From Pleomorphomonas sp. T1.2MG-36 (GTDB taxonomy: Bacteria; Pseudomonadota; Alphaproteobacteria; Rhizobiales; Pleomorphomonadaceae): a stretch of 64,000 nt of DNA. Of this stretch, positions 38,045 to 47,846 are shown piece after piece; within the stretch, counting starts at the first letter, position 1, and each line of letters begins with the position of its first letter. The notes below the pieces were generated by a model. The model had not been told where the DNA came from. It did not search any database and saw only the letters and a list, made by a program, of their open reading frames with translations. The stretch is taken from contig NZ_CATNLY010000034.1 in NCBI RefSeq assembly GCF_950100655.1, positions 248,001 through 312,000 of the forward strand, written 5' to 3'. The position numbers and the translations under genes were made by a program.

Positions 38045-38923
38045 ATGGTAGAAATCAGGTCGGTCGGCGTCATGGGCGCAGGTCAGATGGGCTCCGGCAT
38101 CGCGCATGTCTGCGCTCTGGGGGGTCTCGACGTCGGGCTCTACGACATTGCCCGCGATCGGCTGGAGGCGTGCCTCAACGTCGTTTCGGCCAACCTCGCC
38201 CGTCAGGTTGCCTCCAAGAAGATCACCGAGGAGCAGCGTCGCGAGGCGCTGTCCCGCATCAAGCTGTTGACCGACCTCGAAGGCTTCGCCGATACCGATC
38301 TCGTCATCGAGGCGGTGACGGAGAACGAAACCATCAAGCGCAAGGCGCTCTCCCAGCTCTGTCCCGAGCTGAAGCCCGAAGCGATGATCGGCACCAATAC
38401 CTCGTCGGTGTCCATCACCCGCCTAGCCGCGTCGACCGACCGGCCCGAGCGCTTCATCGGCATCCATTTCATGAATCCCGTTCCGGTGATGCAGCTGGTC
38501 GAACTGGTGCGCGGCATCGCCACCGAGGACGAGACCTTCGAGGCCGCGCGCAATTTCGTCTCGAAGCTCGGCAAGACGGTTGCCGTCTCCGAGGACTTCC
38601 CCGCCTTCATGGTCAACCGCATCCTGCTGCCCATGATCAACGAGGCGATCTACACGCTCTACGAGGGCGTGGGCACGGTGGATTCCATCGATACGGCCAT
38701 GCGGCTCGGCGCCAATCACCCGATGGGGCCGCTGCAGCTTGCCGACTTCATCGGTCTCGACACCTGCCTCTCGATCATGCAGGTGCTGCACGACGGCCTC
38801 GCCGACAGCAAGTACCGGCCCTGCCCGCTTCTGGTGAAGTATGTCGAGGCCGGCTGGTTGGGGCGCAAGACGCAGCGCGGCTTTTACGACTACCGCGGAC
38901 CGACACCGATGCCGACGCGCTGA
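38045..38923 (+). CDS. hbd: 3-hydroxybutyryl-CoA dehydrogenase
   Basis: A 292-residue NAD-dependent enzyme that interconverts acetoacetyl-CoA and 3-hydroxybutyryl-CoA, in butyrate or PHB-linked metabolism. VGVMGAGQMGSGIAHVCAL is the Rossmann loop, TNTSSVSITRLA and FIGIHFMNPVPVMQLVELV (catalytic His) follow, and AFMVNRILLPMINEAIY and LVKYVEAGWLGRKTQRGFYDY complete the C-terminal domain. GAGG six bases before the ATG at 38045 sets the start. It is the third gene after etfB-etfA and is followed by a strong terminator. Confidence 0.95.
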   Translation: MVEIRSVGVMGAGQMGSGIAHVCALGGLDVGLYDIARDRLEACLNVVSANLARQVASKKITEEQRREALSRIKLLTDLEGFADTDLVIEAVTENETIKRKALSQLCPELKPEAMIGTNTSSVSITRLAASTDRPERFIGIHFMNPVPVMQLVELVRGIATEDETFEAARNFVSKLGKTVAVSEDFPAFMVNRILLPMINEAIYTLYEGVGTVDSIDTAMRLGANHPMGPLQLADFIGLDTCLSIMQVLHDGLADSKYRPCPLLVKYVEAGWLGRKTQRGFYDYRGPTPMPTR

Positions 38924-38955
38924 ACCAGCGCCTTTCGACCATTTCAGACGTCACA

Positions 38956-39008
38956 AACCGCTCGCCCTGCCCCAACTCTTGGGAAAACAGGGCGAGCGGT
39001 TGCTTTTT
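38956..39008 (+). terminator. Rho-independent terminator after hbd
   Basis: A perfect 14-bp stem, AACCGCTCGCCCTG (38956-38969) pairing with CAGGGCGAGCGGTT (38988-39001), has an 18-base loop and is followed by GCTTTTT. It ends the etfB-etfA-hbd unit. The convergent GH2 gene ends at 39025, but on its strand no T run follows the stem. Confidence 0.9.
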
Positions 39009-39024
39009 GCTGGAACGGCTCTGA

Positions 39025-41508
39025 TCAGACCCGGCGGATGACCGTTTCGCTCGGCCGGTAGCTTGAGTGGAGATTGCGCACCACGAGGCTGTCCACGGGA
39101 TCGACGTCACCCGACCGCGACGTCCAAGTGATCTTGACCGGCTCGTCGGGCGTCACGAGAAGGGCATTGTCGGAGAAGACGCCATAGGGGTCCGTTTCGA
39201 GCGACACATAGAAGGCCGGCGTGGTGGCGGTGATCGTGAAACTCCACTCCCCAGCGCCAAGCTTCGTCGCCTCGACGACGAGGCCCGGATCGCGGAGACG
39301 CAGCGCCTTGTAGGGCGACACGGCATGATGGTCGAAATGCTCCCCCGCCGGATCTCGCCAGGTGAACGCCAGCACCTCGTCGGGGCTGCCGTTGGCGGGC
39401 ACCGACAGGAGCAGGATGGCCCGATCGGTCGGCACCGTCTTCATGAACTCGCCGGCCGGCCGGCGGGCACCGTCGACGGAAAGCCAGAACGCATTGCCGG
39501 CCACCACGACCTCGGATGGCGTGTCGTTGATCGCGAACAGGTCCACCGTGGAAGTATCCGCCGACGGAATGGCCACCACGTTGATGGGTGCGAAGAACCG
39601 CCGCGCCATCGAATGCAGCAGCTTCCAGCGGCCGCCGTACTCGATCGACGACCACGACGCCACGGGATAGGTATCGTTGAGCTGCCAGTAGAGAGCACCC
39701 ATGCACTCCGGCTTGATCGATCTCCAGAAATCGATGCCGGTCTTCATGGCGAGGCCCTGCTGCACCTGGCTGAGGTAGACCACGTTCTCGAAGTTCTTCG
39801 GAAAGCGGAAATAGCGCGAGATGGTCTCGACGATGCGGGCGTTGCCGCCCGCGTTCTTCTGGTGCAGCTCCATGGCCGGCGAGGCGATGTCGAGGTCTTC
39901 CTCCTCGATATAGCGGCGAAGTGTCGGCAACGACACGAAGGACTGGAAGCCGAATTCCGAAGCGAAACGCGGCCGCACCCCGCGATAGGCGGCGAACGAC
40001 TTGCCGGCGTGCCAGACGTCCCACATGTGCTGGTCGCCAGACCCCTCTGCCTTCCAGGCGTCGCCGAAGTCCATCGGCCCCTTCGAGGGAGACGACGGCC
40101 AGAACAGCCGGTCCGGTTCGGCCCGGCCGACGGCAAGCTCGATGGTCCGGTTCAGACGATCGTAGGCGACGAGATAACGGTCGCGATTGGCGCGCGCCAC
40201 CTCGAACCACGTCAGGGCGCCGATCACCTCGTTGTCACCGCAGTAGAGGGCGATCGAGGCATGGTGCGACAGCCGGCGGATCTGATGCTCGATTTCCCGG
40301 TCGACCTCGGCGAGGAAGGCATTGTCGGCCGGATAGAGCGCGCAGCCGAACATCATGTCTTGCCAGATCAGGATGCCGAGCTCGTCGCAGAGATCGTAGA
40401 ACCACTCCGGCTCGTACTGGCCGCCGCCCCAGACGCGCAGCATGTTCATGCCGACGGCGACGGCGTCCTCGAGCTGCGGCCTTACCGCCTCCGGCGTGAT
40501 GCGCGAGGGCAAGGCATCGCCCGGAATCCAGTTGGCGCCCCGGCAGAACAGGTCGAGCCCGTTGACGCGCACCGTCAGCGGCACGCCGATCTCGTCGCGC
40601 TTGATCACCACCTCGATGCGGCGGAGGCCGATCCGCTGCCGATGAGTGTCGCCGCCCAGCGTGACCGCCAGATCGTAGAGTGCCTGCTCTCCGGACCCGA
40701 CCGGCCACCAGAGGCGGGGATTGTCGATATGCAGCGTCGCTTCGGCAACGCTGGTGCCGGGCAGGCATGCGACCTGAAGGCTGACCTTCTCGTCCCCGAG
40801 CTCGATGGTGAGCAGCTCTTCACACGCCGCCTTCGCCTGGATGCGGACCTCGATATCGACATCGACGGCACCGGTTGCCGCGTCGTGGCGCTGACGATGC
40901 TGGACATAGGTGACGGTCGGCAGGTCGGCGCGTTCCAGGCGGATGTCGCCATAGAGGCCGAACGGCATCATGGCGATGTTCCAGTCCCACCCCGCATGGC
41001 ACTGCACCTTCCTCAGAAGGTTGATGTGCGGGGTCGCCTGCATCTGCGCGCTATAGGGCTGCTCGTACGGTTGCCTGGCAGCCGCCTCGGCCGCCGCGAC
41101 GACGTTGGACCGGAAGACAATTTCGATCACGTTGTCGCCACTGCGGAGCGCGTCGCCGATCTCGGCCCGATGCGGCCGGAACATGTTGGCGGCGGCGAGC
41201 ACCATCTGGCCGTTGATCCGCACCTCGGCAACGGTATCGAGACCGTCGACATAGATCGCCCAGGGATGGGCCAGCGCCTCGGCATCCATGGAGAAGCTGC
41301 GGCGGGCGATCCAGTCGCGCTCGGCCGGCCAGCGCACTACGAGTTCGTTTTCTCCGACATAGGGGTCGGGAAGGATGCCAGCGGCAATCAGCGCCGATAA
41401 CGCATCGCCCGGGAGCGGAAACGGCACGGAAATCGATTCATCTGCCGCATGAAGCGTCCAGTTTCCCGCAAGATCCTTCGCGGAAGCGCGATTGACGAGA
41501 TCAGCCAT
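39025..41508 (-). CDS. glycoside hydrolase family 2 beta-mannosidase
   Basis: An 827-residue GH2 enzyme; no signal peptide, so cytoplasmic. The order is a sugar-binding jelly-roll (about residues 10-190, ending QCHAGWDWNIAMMPFGLYGDIRLE), an Ig-like domain, and then a TIM barrel. The acid/base is E427 in LYCGDNEVIGAL and the nucleophile E518 in RFASEFGFQSF, the pattern of beta-mannosidases; the KPECMGALYWQLNDTYPVASW block supports this too. It would release mannose from short beta-mannosides. The start 41508 is MADLVNRASAKDLAG; a 55-residue extension to 41673 lacks similarity. The LacI-type gene lies upstream on the same strand. Confidence 0.88.
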   Translation of the reverse strand: MADLVNRASAKDLAGNWTLHAADESISVPFPLPGDALSALIAAGILPDPYVGENELVVRWPAERDWIARRSFSMDAEALAHPWAIYVDGLDTVAEVRINGQMVLAAANMFRPHRAEIGDALRSGDNVIEIVFRSNVVAAAEAAARQPYEQPYSAQMQATPHINLLRKVQCHAGWDWNIAMMPFGLYGDIRLERADLPTVTYVQHRQRHDAATGAVDVDIEVRIQAKAACEELLTIELGDEKVSLQVACLPGTSVAEATLHIDNPRLWWPVGSGEQALYDLAVTLGGDTHRQRIGLRRIEVVIKRDEIGVPLTVRVNGLDLFCRGANWIPGDALPSRITPEAVRPQLEDAVAVGMNMLRVWGGGQYEPEWFYDLCDELGILIWQDMMFGCALYPADNAFLAEVDREIEHQIRRLSHHASIALYCGDNEVIGALTWFEVARANRDRYLVAYDRLNRTIELAVGRAEPDRLFWPSSPSKGPMDFGDAWKAEGSGDQHMWDVWHAGKSFAAYRGVRPRFASEFGFQSFVSLPTLRRYIEEEDLDIASPAMELHQKNAGGNARIVETISRYFRFPKNFENVVYLSQVQQGLAMKTGIDFWRSIKPECMGALYWQLNDTYPVASWSSIEYGGRWKLLHSMARRFFAPINVVAIPSADTSTVDLFAINDTPSEVVVAGNAFWLSVDGARRPAGEFMKTVPTDRAILLLSVPANGSPDEVLAFTWRDPAGEHFDHHAVSPYKALRLRDPGLVVEATKLGAGEWSFTITATTPAFYVSLETDPYGVFSDNALLVTPDEPVKITWTSRSGDVDPVDSLVVRNLHSSYRPSETVIRRV

Positions 41509-41691
41509 GAAAATCTCAAGAATGTCGGAAGCCGCTGCTCCTCCGGGACTTAGGTCCCGTTCCCCGCAGAGCGGTGAATGCGGGGGAACCGTTTCAACAT
41601 AGACCGGCCAACCCAGGCGGGCAACCGAAACGATTGCGTGGCGCGGCCGCCGAAGACGACGGACGATGCCCATCAGCCACGAAAGAGATGA

Positions 41692-42714
41692 TTACCGCTG
41701 TGTCGGCACGTGCATTTCGGCGACGGCCAGTTCCTGCAACTGGCTGATGTCGGTCTCGCCTTCGAGGCGGCGCAACATCAGCCGCGTCAGCCGGCGACCA
41801 GCCTCCTGCAGCGGGAAATAGAAGCTCACCGGCGTCGGCTCGACATATTCGATCAAGCGCGTGGTGGTCGACGCGCAGAAGCCGAAGTCGGCAGGATCGA
41901 GGCCGATATCGCGAAGGCCGGTCATCATGCCGAGCGAGGTGATATCGTTGACGCAGATGAAGGCGTCGGGCGGGCTCTCCTGCAGCATCAGGTCCTTGAC
42001 CGAGGCGCGCGTCTTCCGGGCGGTGAGGTCGAGGTCAAGAATGAGGCGCGGATCGACTTCTATGCCCGCCTCGGACATGCCCTTGCGATAGCCGCGCTGC
42101 CGATATTGCGAGAACATGAACTCGGTCGGCGGATTGATGAGGCAAATGCGGCGGTAGCCACTGGCCAGAAGATGCCGCACCGCGCGGTAGGTGGCGTCTT
42201 CGTCGTCGATGTCGAACCAGGCATGCGGCGTGAACAGCTCGGTACGACCGAAGGTGACGAAGGGGAAATCACGCTCCAGCAGGAAGCGGACGCGCGGATC
42301 CATCGGCAGGGTGTGATCGAAGATCAGCCCATCGGCACGACGGCCGTCGATGATGGTCTTCAGCGCGTCGATCGGATCGGCGCCGGGGGCCAGCGGCACG
42401 GCGGTCACCGCGTAGCCGGCCGCCTGGGCCACTTCATGCACGCCCTGAAGCAGGCCGACCGAGCCGGTGTCGGCGATATCGTCTGGCGGCACAGCCGACA
42501 TCAGTACGCAGATGGAATAGGAAAGACCGGTTCTCAGCGTCAGGCCGCCGACGTCGCGAACGTAGCCGAGCTCAGCGGCCGCCTTTTGAACCCGCTCAAT
42601 CGTCTCTTTGCGGACTTCGGGCCCATTGCGCAGCGCTCGACTGACGGTTGTAATCGACAAATCAAGGTGGCGGGCCAGACTTTTCAGATTGAGCCGAGCA
42701 CGATCATCGCCCAC
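41692..42714 (-). CDS. LacI-family transcriptional regulator
   Basis: A 340-residue repressor. The N-terminal helix-turn-helix is LNLKSLARHLDLSITTVSRALRN, followed by the hinge (KAAAELGYVRD) and a periplasmic-binding-protein-like effector domain with ADGLIFDHTLP, GYRRICLINPP and PPDAFICVNDITSLGMM. The likely target is the adjacent mannosidase gene and perhaps its own promoter; the effector would be a sugar. The start is GTG at 42714 with GGAG nine bases upstream. I could not identify a confident LacI-type palindrome in the flanking gaps. Confidence 0.9.
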   Translation of the reverse strand: MGDDRARLNLKSLARHLDLSITTVSRALRNGPEVRKETIERVQKAAAELGYVRDVGGLTLRTGLSYSICVLMSAVPPDDIADTGSVGLLQGVHEVAQAAGYAVTAVPLAPGADPIDALKTIIDGRRADGLIFDHTLPMDPRVRFLLERDFPFVTFGRTELFTPHAWFDIDDEDATYRAVRHLLASGYRRICLINPPTEFMFSQYRQRGYRKGMSEAGIEVDPRLILDLDLTARKTRASVKDLMLQESPPDAFICVNDITSLGMMTGLRDIGLDPADFGFCASTTTRLIEYVEPTPVSFYFPLQEAGRRLTRLMLRRLEGETDISQLQELAVAEMHVPTQR

Positions 42715-42913
42715 GTTGGATCAACTCCGGAGACTGCCAATTACCTCAGATCAATATCGATTTTGACGAGCGTGTCGATAGTTTTCTTGATTTTGAACTC
42801 GGCCCGCCGGTGCCATCATCGCCGGGAAACTGCCGGCGGCACGCTTATTTGCGTGATAGTACTTATCGTCGTGCACTACCAATTTCCCGGTTGGCTCGTC
42901 TATTCCTAGGATG

Positions 42914-43813
42914 TCATGGGCGTTCCGCCGGGGTGGCGTGGACGTAGACCGCGTATAGGGACGATGTGGCGGTTATATAGAGCCGGTTGCGCTTGGGACC
43001 GCCGAAACAGAGGTTGGACACCGACTCGGGAATGTTGATGCGGCCGAGCAAGGTGCCATCCGCGGCATAGACGCGGACGCCATCGCCACTGGATGTCCAG
43101 ACGTTTCCGGCGCGGTCGATACGGAAACCGTCGAAGACTCCATTGTCCGAGACCGCAAGCATCCGCCCGCCGTCAACCGTGCTCCCCTCCTCGGCAACAC
43201 GGAAGGCATGTATGGCCGGCGTCTCGGACTGTGAGGTGTTCGACACGTAAAGAATGCGCTCATCGGGTGAGAAGGCGAGGCCGTTGGGGCGATCGAAACT
43301 TGTCACCACTGCCATCGTCTCGCCGGTCTGGGGATCGTGGCGATAGACGTTGCAGGCGCCGATCTCGCTTTTCGCCGCGTGTCCTTCGTAGTCACTGTCG
43401 ATGCCGTAACTCGGATCGGAGAACCAGATGCTGCCGTCCGACTTCACCACCACGTCATTGGGAGAGTTGAGGCGCTTGCCGTCGAAGCGGTCGACAATCG
43501 ACTCCCAACGTCCGTCGAAGCCGAGACGGGAAATGCGGCGTCCGCCGTGCTCGCAAGCGACGATACGTCCGCATGCGTCGAGCGTGTGGCCGTTGTGATA
43601 GCCACAAGGATGCTCGAACACCGAGACGGCGCCGCTCGTCTCGTCGTAGCGCATGATGCGATCCTCGGGAATGTCCGACCAGACCACGGCCTTGGCGGCG
43701 GGCACGTAGACGGGGCCTTCAGTCCAGCGCCCTCCGGTCCATAGTTGTTCGATAGCCGCGCTGCCAATCACCAGCGCCCCGAAACGACCGTCGAACGTGT
43801 CGTAGTCGCTCAT
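42914..43813 (-). CDS. SMP-30/gluconolactonase family sugar lactonase
   Basis: A 299-residue beta-propeller lactonase, probably cytoplasmic. LWTGGRWTEGPVYVPAAKAV carries the metal-binding Glu, RLNSPNDVVVKSDGSIWFSDP the metal-binding Asn, and DRPNGLAFSPDERILYVSNT the Asp and Asn of the active site. It would open an aldonolactone ring in sugar acid catabolism. GGGAGGG before the ATG at 43813 sets the start; the long frame running to 44800 overlaps the divergent dehydrogenase gene and is rejected. The two genes are 144 bases apart head to head. Confidence 0.9.
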   Translation of the reverse strand: MSDYDTFDGRFGALVIGSAAIEQLWTGGRWTEGPVYVPAAKAVVWSDIPEDRIMRYDETSGAVSVFEHPCGYHNGHTLDACGRIVACEHGGRRISRLGFDGRWESIVDRFDGKRLNSPNDVVVKSDGSIWFSDPSYGIDSDYEGHAAKSEIGACNVYRHDPQTGETMAVVTSFDRPNGLAFSPDERILYVSNTSQSETPAIHAFRVAEEGSTVDGGRMLAVSDNGVFDGFRIDRAGNVWTSSGDGVRVYAADGTLLGRINIPESVSNLCFGGPKRNRLYITATSSLYAVYVHATPAERP

Positions 43814-43957
43814 GCTGCCCTCCCATGCATCGCCGCCTTGCGACTTCCGCCATTTCCCGTCTTGCGGGAAGGTACTATCGTCATACGAATGGAGAGCGTC
43901 AAGGATGCCCCACCGCGTCGAGGCGCCCCCCCGTTGCCCCAAAACCGGAGTGATTTC

Positions 43958-44917
43958 ATGCCCGCCGTTCCATCGTCGCGCCCCAAGGTCTTGATGGTAT
44001 CGCCGATGCCCGAATGGGATATCGCACCGATGCGGGAGGTCTATGACCTCATCGACCTTCCATCCGACGGTCCGGTGGGACTGGATGCGGCCGGCGAGAT
44101 CGCGGCACTGGTGACGTCGGGCGGACGTGGCGCCGATGCCGCCCTGATCGAGGCGCTGCCGGCTCTGGAACTGATCGCCGTCTATGGCGTCGGCTACGAC
44201 AAGGTCGACCTCGTCGCTGCCGCCCGGCGCAATGTCGCCGTGACCAACACGCCGGACGTGCTCACCGCCGATGTCGCCGACATGGCTCTCGCGCTGACCC
44301 TGGCGCTCGCCCGGCGCATCGTCGACGGCGACGCCTTTGCCCGTTCGGGAGCCTGGAGGAACGGCGCCATGCCGCTGACCGGCAGCGTTTCGGGGCGCAA
44401 GGTCGGCATCGTCGGGCTCGGCCGTATCGGCGAGGCAATCGGTCGCCGCTTCGCCGGTTTCGATACCGAAATCGGATACTGGAACCGCTCGCCCAAGCCG
44501 CCTTCTGCCTGGCGGGCCTTCCCAACGCCGGCCGCGCTGGCCGCCTGGGCCGACATTCTGGTGGTGGCGGTGGCCGGCGGCGGCGACACCATCGGTCTCG
44601 TGGATGCCGAGACGATCGAAGCCCTCGGCCGCGACGGCCTTATCGTCAACATTTCGCGCGGGACCACCATCGACGAGGAAGCCCTGATCGCTGCGCTGGA
44701 GAGCGGAGCGATCGCCGGCGCCGGACTGGACGTGTTCCGGAGCGAGCCGGCATTCGACCCGCGCTTTCGCCGCCTGAGCAACGTCGTGCTGTCGCCCCAT
44801 CAGGGCAGCGCAACCATGGCAACCAGACAGGCGATGGGCGCGCTCGTCCGCGCCAACCTAGCCGCGTATTTCGCCGGAAAGGATCTGCCGACGCCGGTCG
44901 TTCGCCGCGCGCTTTGA
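43958..44917 (+). CDS. D-2-hydroxyacid dehydrogenase (glyoxylate/hydroxypyruvate/2-ketogluconate reductase type)
   Basis: A 319-residue NAD(P)-dependent dehydrogenase. GVGYDKVDLVAAARRNVAVTN is the substrate-side block, GRKVGIVGLGRIGEAIGRRF the dinucleotide loop, LIVNISRGTTIDEEAL has the catalytic Arg, GAGLDVFRSEP the Glu and VVLSPHQGSAT the His. Specificity is not readable; 2-ketogluconate, glyoxylate or hydroxypyruvate are the usual substrates. Its divergent pairing with a sugar lactonase suggests sugar-acid catabolism. GGAG seven bases before the ATG at 43958 sets the start. Confidence 0.9.
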   Translation: MPAVPSSRPKVLMVSPMPEWDIAPMREVYDLIDLPSDGPVGLDAAGEIAALVTSGGRGADAALIEALPALELIAVYGVGYDKVDLVAAARRNVAVTNTPDVLTADVADMALALTLALARRIVDGDAFARSGAWRNGAMPLTGSVSGRKVGIVGLGRIGEAIGRRFAGFDTEIGYWNRSPKPPSAWRAFPTPAALAAWADILVVAVAGGGDTIGLVDAETIEALGRDGLIVNISRGTTIDEEALIAALESGAIAGAGLDVFRSEPAFDPRFRRLSNVVLSPHQGSATMATRQAMGALVRANLAAYFAGKDLPTPVVRRAL

Positions 44918-44957
44918 AAGCTGTCCAGCCGGCGGGTTAAACATAGAGATATATAAC

Positions 44958-44977
44958 ACCTGTAATTTATTACAGGT
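44958..44977. promoter_or_regulatory. 20-bp AT-rich palindrome between the dehydrogenase and chemoreceptor genes
   Basis: ACCTGTAATTTATTACAGGT is a perfect inverted repeat with 9-bp arms and a two-base centre. It is nested within a second pair of arms, GCCGGCGGGT (44928-44937) and ACCC-A-GCCGGC (44984-44994), the last followed by TATTTTATT. It may be an operator for the chemoreceptor gene, or part of a terminator for the upstream gene. Confidence 0.5.
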
Positions 44978-45135
44978 AAAAACACCCAGCCGGCTATTTT
45001 ATTGTTTGGAAAACTTTAAGGGCGCACCCCCTATCATTGCAGGCAACATATGGCTGCGTGCGGACCGGGAATGCTCGATGCATTCCGGCCGGCGCGGTTG
45101 AACGGAGTTTTCCGTGCACGCTGGGGGAAGAAGCG

Positions 45136-47154
45136 ATGGCGCGTCTGTTCAATAATCTGTCCATCGGCTCCAAGGTATTCGTCGCCTTCGCGCTGGTCAT
45201 TGCACTCCTCATCGCTTGCGCCGGCCTTTCGCTGTTCTCGCTCAGCTCCTTCGAGCGGTCTTTCGGCCAGCATCGCGATCGCGTCGACGAGGTGGAGCTC
45301 ACCCGCGACATCGACTATGCGTTCCTCAACCTCACGGCCAAGGTCGACGCCTACCTGACCGCCGGCAGCGAAACGGCCCTGTCGAACACCAAGACCGCCG
45401 CCGAGACGACGCGGGCTTCCATCGCCAACGCCATCGGCAAGATCGGCGAGGGTGCGCGCAAGGACAACATGACGGCCATCGCCACGCTGTTCGACGACTA
45501 CAGCGCGGTGCTGACCAAGCTCATCGATCTCAAGGGCAGCCAGCAGAAGATCATTCGCGAAAGCGTCGACCCGCTTGGCGACAAGCTGAAGAACGACATG
45601 CTGTTCTTCTCCTCCAAGGTGGACAAGCTCGGCAAGCCGGAGGTCATTCCGATCGCCACCAAGGCAACGGAACAGTATAATGCCGGGCGTCTCGCGGTAT
45701 ACAAGCTGCTCAACAACGGCACCGCCGACGATCTCAAGGCGGCCGATGCCGGCTTCAACGGTCTCGTCCAGCGGCTCAATCTGGTGATCAAGGCGGTCGG
45801 CGAGGGGCAGGAGGCGGCGCAGCTCGGCAAAGTGCTGAAATCAGCCACCGCCTACCAGGAGGCCTATCGTCAGGCCAACCAGATTTCCACCGACCTCCGC
45901 ACGCTGACCGCCAAGGATCTGCTCAACGCCTCGGCGGCGATCGCCGACAAGGTGGCGGCCGTCCGCGCCGCCGCCTCGGTCGAATCGACCTCGATCGGCG
46001 TGGCCACCACCGGTCTCATCGACACCATTCGGCGCATGCTGCTGATCGTGGCCGGCGTGTCCCTGGTTGGCGCAGTTGTGCTGGCCTTCGTGATCGGCCG
46101 CTCCATCTCCCGCCCCGTGGTTGCCATCTCGCGCGCCATGGAGAAAGTATCCGACGGCGACCTGAGGACGGAAGTCCCCGGTCGCGGCCGCAAGGACGAA
46201 GTCGGCGCCATGGCCGACGCCCTCGAAGTGTTCAAGACAAGCCTCGCCCAGGCCGCCGAAGCGCGTGCCGCCCGCGAGGCCGACGCGGCGGCGCAGGCCG
46301 AACTGCGGCGCGCGGAGGTGCACCAGCTCGCCGACATGTTCGAGCAGACCGTCGGCGGCATCGCGTCGTCGCTGGCCGCCGCCGCCGGGCAGCTCAACGG
46401 CTCGGCCCAGACGCTCTCCCAATCCTCCACCGACGTGACGCAGAAGGCATCCACCGTCGCCACCGCCTCCGAAGCGGCCTCCGCCGGCGTCGGAACCGTC
46501 GCCGCCGCGGCCGAGGAACTGGCGTCGTCGATCGCCGAAATCGGCCGGCAGGTGAACGAGTCGACCGAAGTGGCCTCGAAGGCCGTGCAGGACGCCTCCG
46601 AGACCGCCGCCAAGGTGCGCGAGCTGTCGGAAGCAGCGCGCAAGATCGGCGCCGTCGTCGACCTCATCAACACCATTGCCGGACAGACCAACCTCCTTGC
46701 GCTCAACGCGACCATTGAGGCGGCGCGTGCCGGCGAGGCGGGCAAGGGCTTTGCGGTGGTCGCCGCCGAGGTCAAGCAGCTCGCCGACCAGACCGCCAAG
46801 GCCACCAGCGAGATCGGCGCCCAGGTGGCGGCGATCCAGGCATCGACGGCCGATTCGAGCGACGCCATCATGCGCATCACCGAGACTATCGGTCACATAT
46901 CCAAGGTGTCCAACACGGTCGCCGGCTCGGTGCGCGACCAGGGCACGGCAACGCAGGAAATCGCCGATTCGGTACAGAAGGCAGCCGAAGGCACCAGCAC
47001 GGTGGCGAGCAACATCGTCAAGGTGGGCGAAGCGGCCGGCGACTCCGCTGCCGCCGCCCAGGAAGTGCTGCACGCCTCCGACGCGTTGTCGGCGCAGGCA
47101 GAACGTCTGCAGGGCGAACTGCAGCGCTTCCTCGTCACCATCCGGGCGGCATGA
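45136..47154 (+). CDS. methyl-accepting chemotaxis protein with helical ligand domain
   Basis: A 672-residue transmembrane chemoreceptor. Helix 1 is [22 protein letters not shown] long periplasmic, mainly helical region (about residues 35-300) of the four-helix-bundle/helical bimodular kind follows, with repeated [24 protein letters not shown] helices. Helix 2 is [21 protein letters not shown], then HAMP ([22 protein letters not shown]), then the signalling domain with the invariant [21 protein letters not shown] tip. The ATG at 45136 has GGGGGAAG upstream; an earlier in-frame codon at 45037 adds no membrane or family sequence. An AT-rich palindrome lies about 160 bases upstream. Confidence 0.92.
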   Translation: MARLFNNLSIGSKVFVAFALVIALLIACAGLSLFSLSSFERSFGQHRDRVDEVELTRDIDYAFLNLTAKVDAYLTAGSETALSNTKTAAETTRASIANAIGKIGEGARKDNMTAIATLFDDYSAVLTKLIDLKGSQQKIIRESVDPLGDKLKNDMLFFSSKVDKLGKPEVIPIATKATEQYNAGRLAVYKLLNNGTADDLKAADAGFNGLVQRLNLVIKAVGEGQEAAQLGKVLKSATAYQEAYRQANQISTDLRTLTAKDLLNASAAIADKVAAVRAAASVESTSIGVATTGLIDTIRRMLLIVAGVSLVGAVVLAFVIGRSISRPVVAISRAMEKVSDGDLRTEVPGRGRKDEVGAMADALEVFKTSLAQAAEARAAREADAAAQAELRRAEVHQLADMFEQTVGGIASSLAAAAGQLNGSAQTLSQSSTDVTQKASTVATASEAASAGVGTVAAAAEELASSIAEIGRQVNESTEVASKAVQDASETAAKVRELSEAARKIGAVVDLINTIAGQTNLLALNATIEAARAGEAGKGFAVVAAEVKQLADQTAKATSEIGAQVAAIQASTADSSDAIMRITETIGHISKVSNTVAGSVRDQGTATQEIADSVQKAAEGTSTVASNIVKVGEAAGDSAAAAQEVLHASDALSAQAERLQGELQRFLVTIRAA

Positions 47155-47177
47155 TCCGCCCCGGCCGGTGAGAGATC

Positions 47178-47846
47178 TCAGTCGAGGCCGTTTCTGAGCG
47201 CGGCGGCGGTGGCGATCGGCGAGATCGCCGCCGCAGTCAGCGTCAGCGCCACGATGAGAAGAAAGGGCGTGCGGAAGGCGGCCGGATCGAAGGCGACGGC
47301 TGTCGCCGCGGCAACGCCAAAGATGAGCACCGGCACGGCGAAGGGCAGCACCAGGATCGGCAGCAACAGCCCGCCGCGCCTCAGCGACACGGTCAGGCCG
47401 GCGCCAATCGCCCCGAGGAACGTCAGGGCCGGCGTGCCTGCGACAAGGGTCGCCAGCGTGGCCAGCGTCACGTCGGCAGGCATGGCCAGGAGCAGCGACA
47501 GGAAAGGGGCCGCGACGATGAGCGGCAGGCCGGTCGCCGTCCAGTGGGCCATCACCTTGACGATCACCAGGAGTTCCAGCGACCGCCCCGAAGCGACCAT
47601 CAGGTCGAGGGCGCCGTCGTCGCGATCGGCCTCGAACAGACGGTCGAGGCCGAGCAGCGTGGCGAGCAGCGCCCCGATCCACAGGATGGCCGGACCGAGC
47701 CGGGACAGGAGGTTGAGGTCCGGACCGATGGCAAAGGGAAAGATCGTCACCACGATCAGATAGAACAGCACGCCCATCAGGGCGCCGCCACCGATGCGCA
47801 CGGACAGGCGCAGTTCGCGAACGTAGAGCGCGACGAGCGGCGACAT
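47178..47846 (-). CDS. ccmB: heme exporter permease CcmB
   Basis: A 222-residue inner-membrane protein with six helices, part of the CcmAB ABC unit that releases holo-CcmE in cytochrome c maturation System I. MSPLVALYVRELRLSVRIGGG and VTIFPFAIGPDLNLLSRLGPAILW are typical starts, and LFEADRDDGALDLMV is the conserved CcmB loop. The start overlaps the ccmA stop by one base (TGATG). The next gene in the usual order, ccmC, is absent: a convergent chemoreceptor gene ends 23 bases downstream. Confidence 0.94.
   Translation of the reverse strand: MSPLVALYVRELRLSVRIGGGALMGVLFYLIVVTIFPFAIGPDLNLLSRLGPAILWIGALLATLLGLDRLFEADRDDGALDLMVASGRSLELLVIVKVMAHWTATGLPLIVAAPFLSLLLAMPADVTLATLATLVAGTPALTFLGAIGAGLTVSLRRGGLLLPILVLPFAVPVLIFGVAAATAVAFDPAAFRTPFLLIVALTLTAAAISPIATAAALRNGLD

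Noticed and set aside
39067..41400. A 777-codon open frame antisense to the GH2 gene
   Set aside because: Composition is that of an antisense shadow; the GH2 protein with its full active site occupies the same bases.
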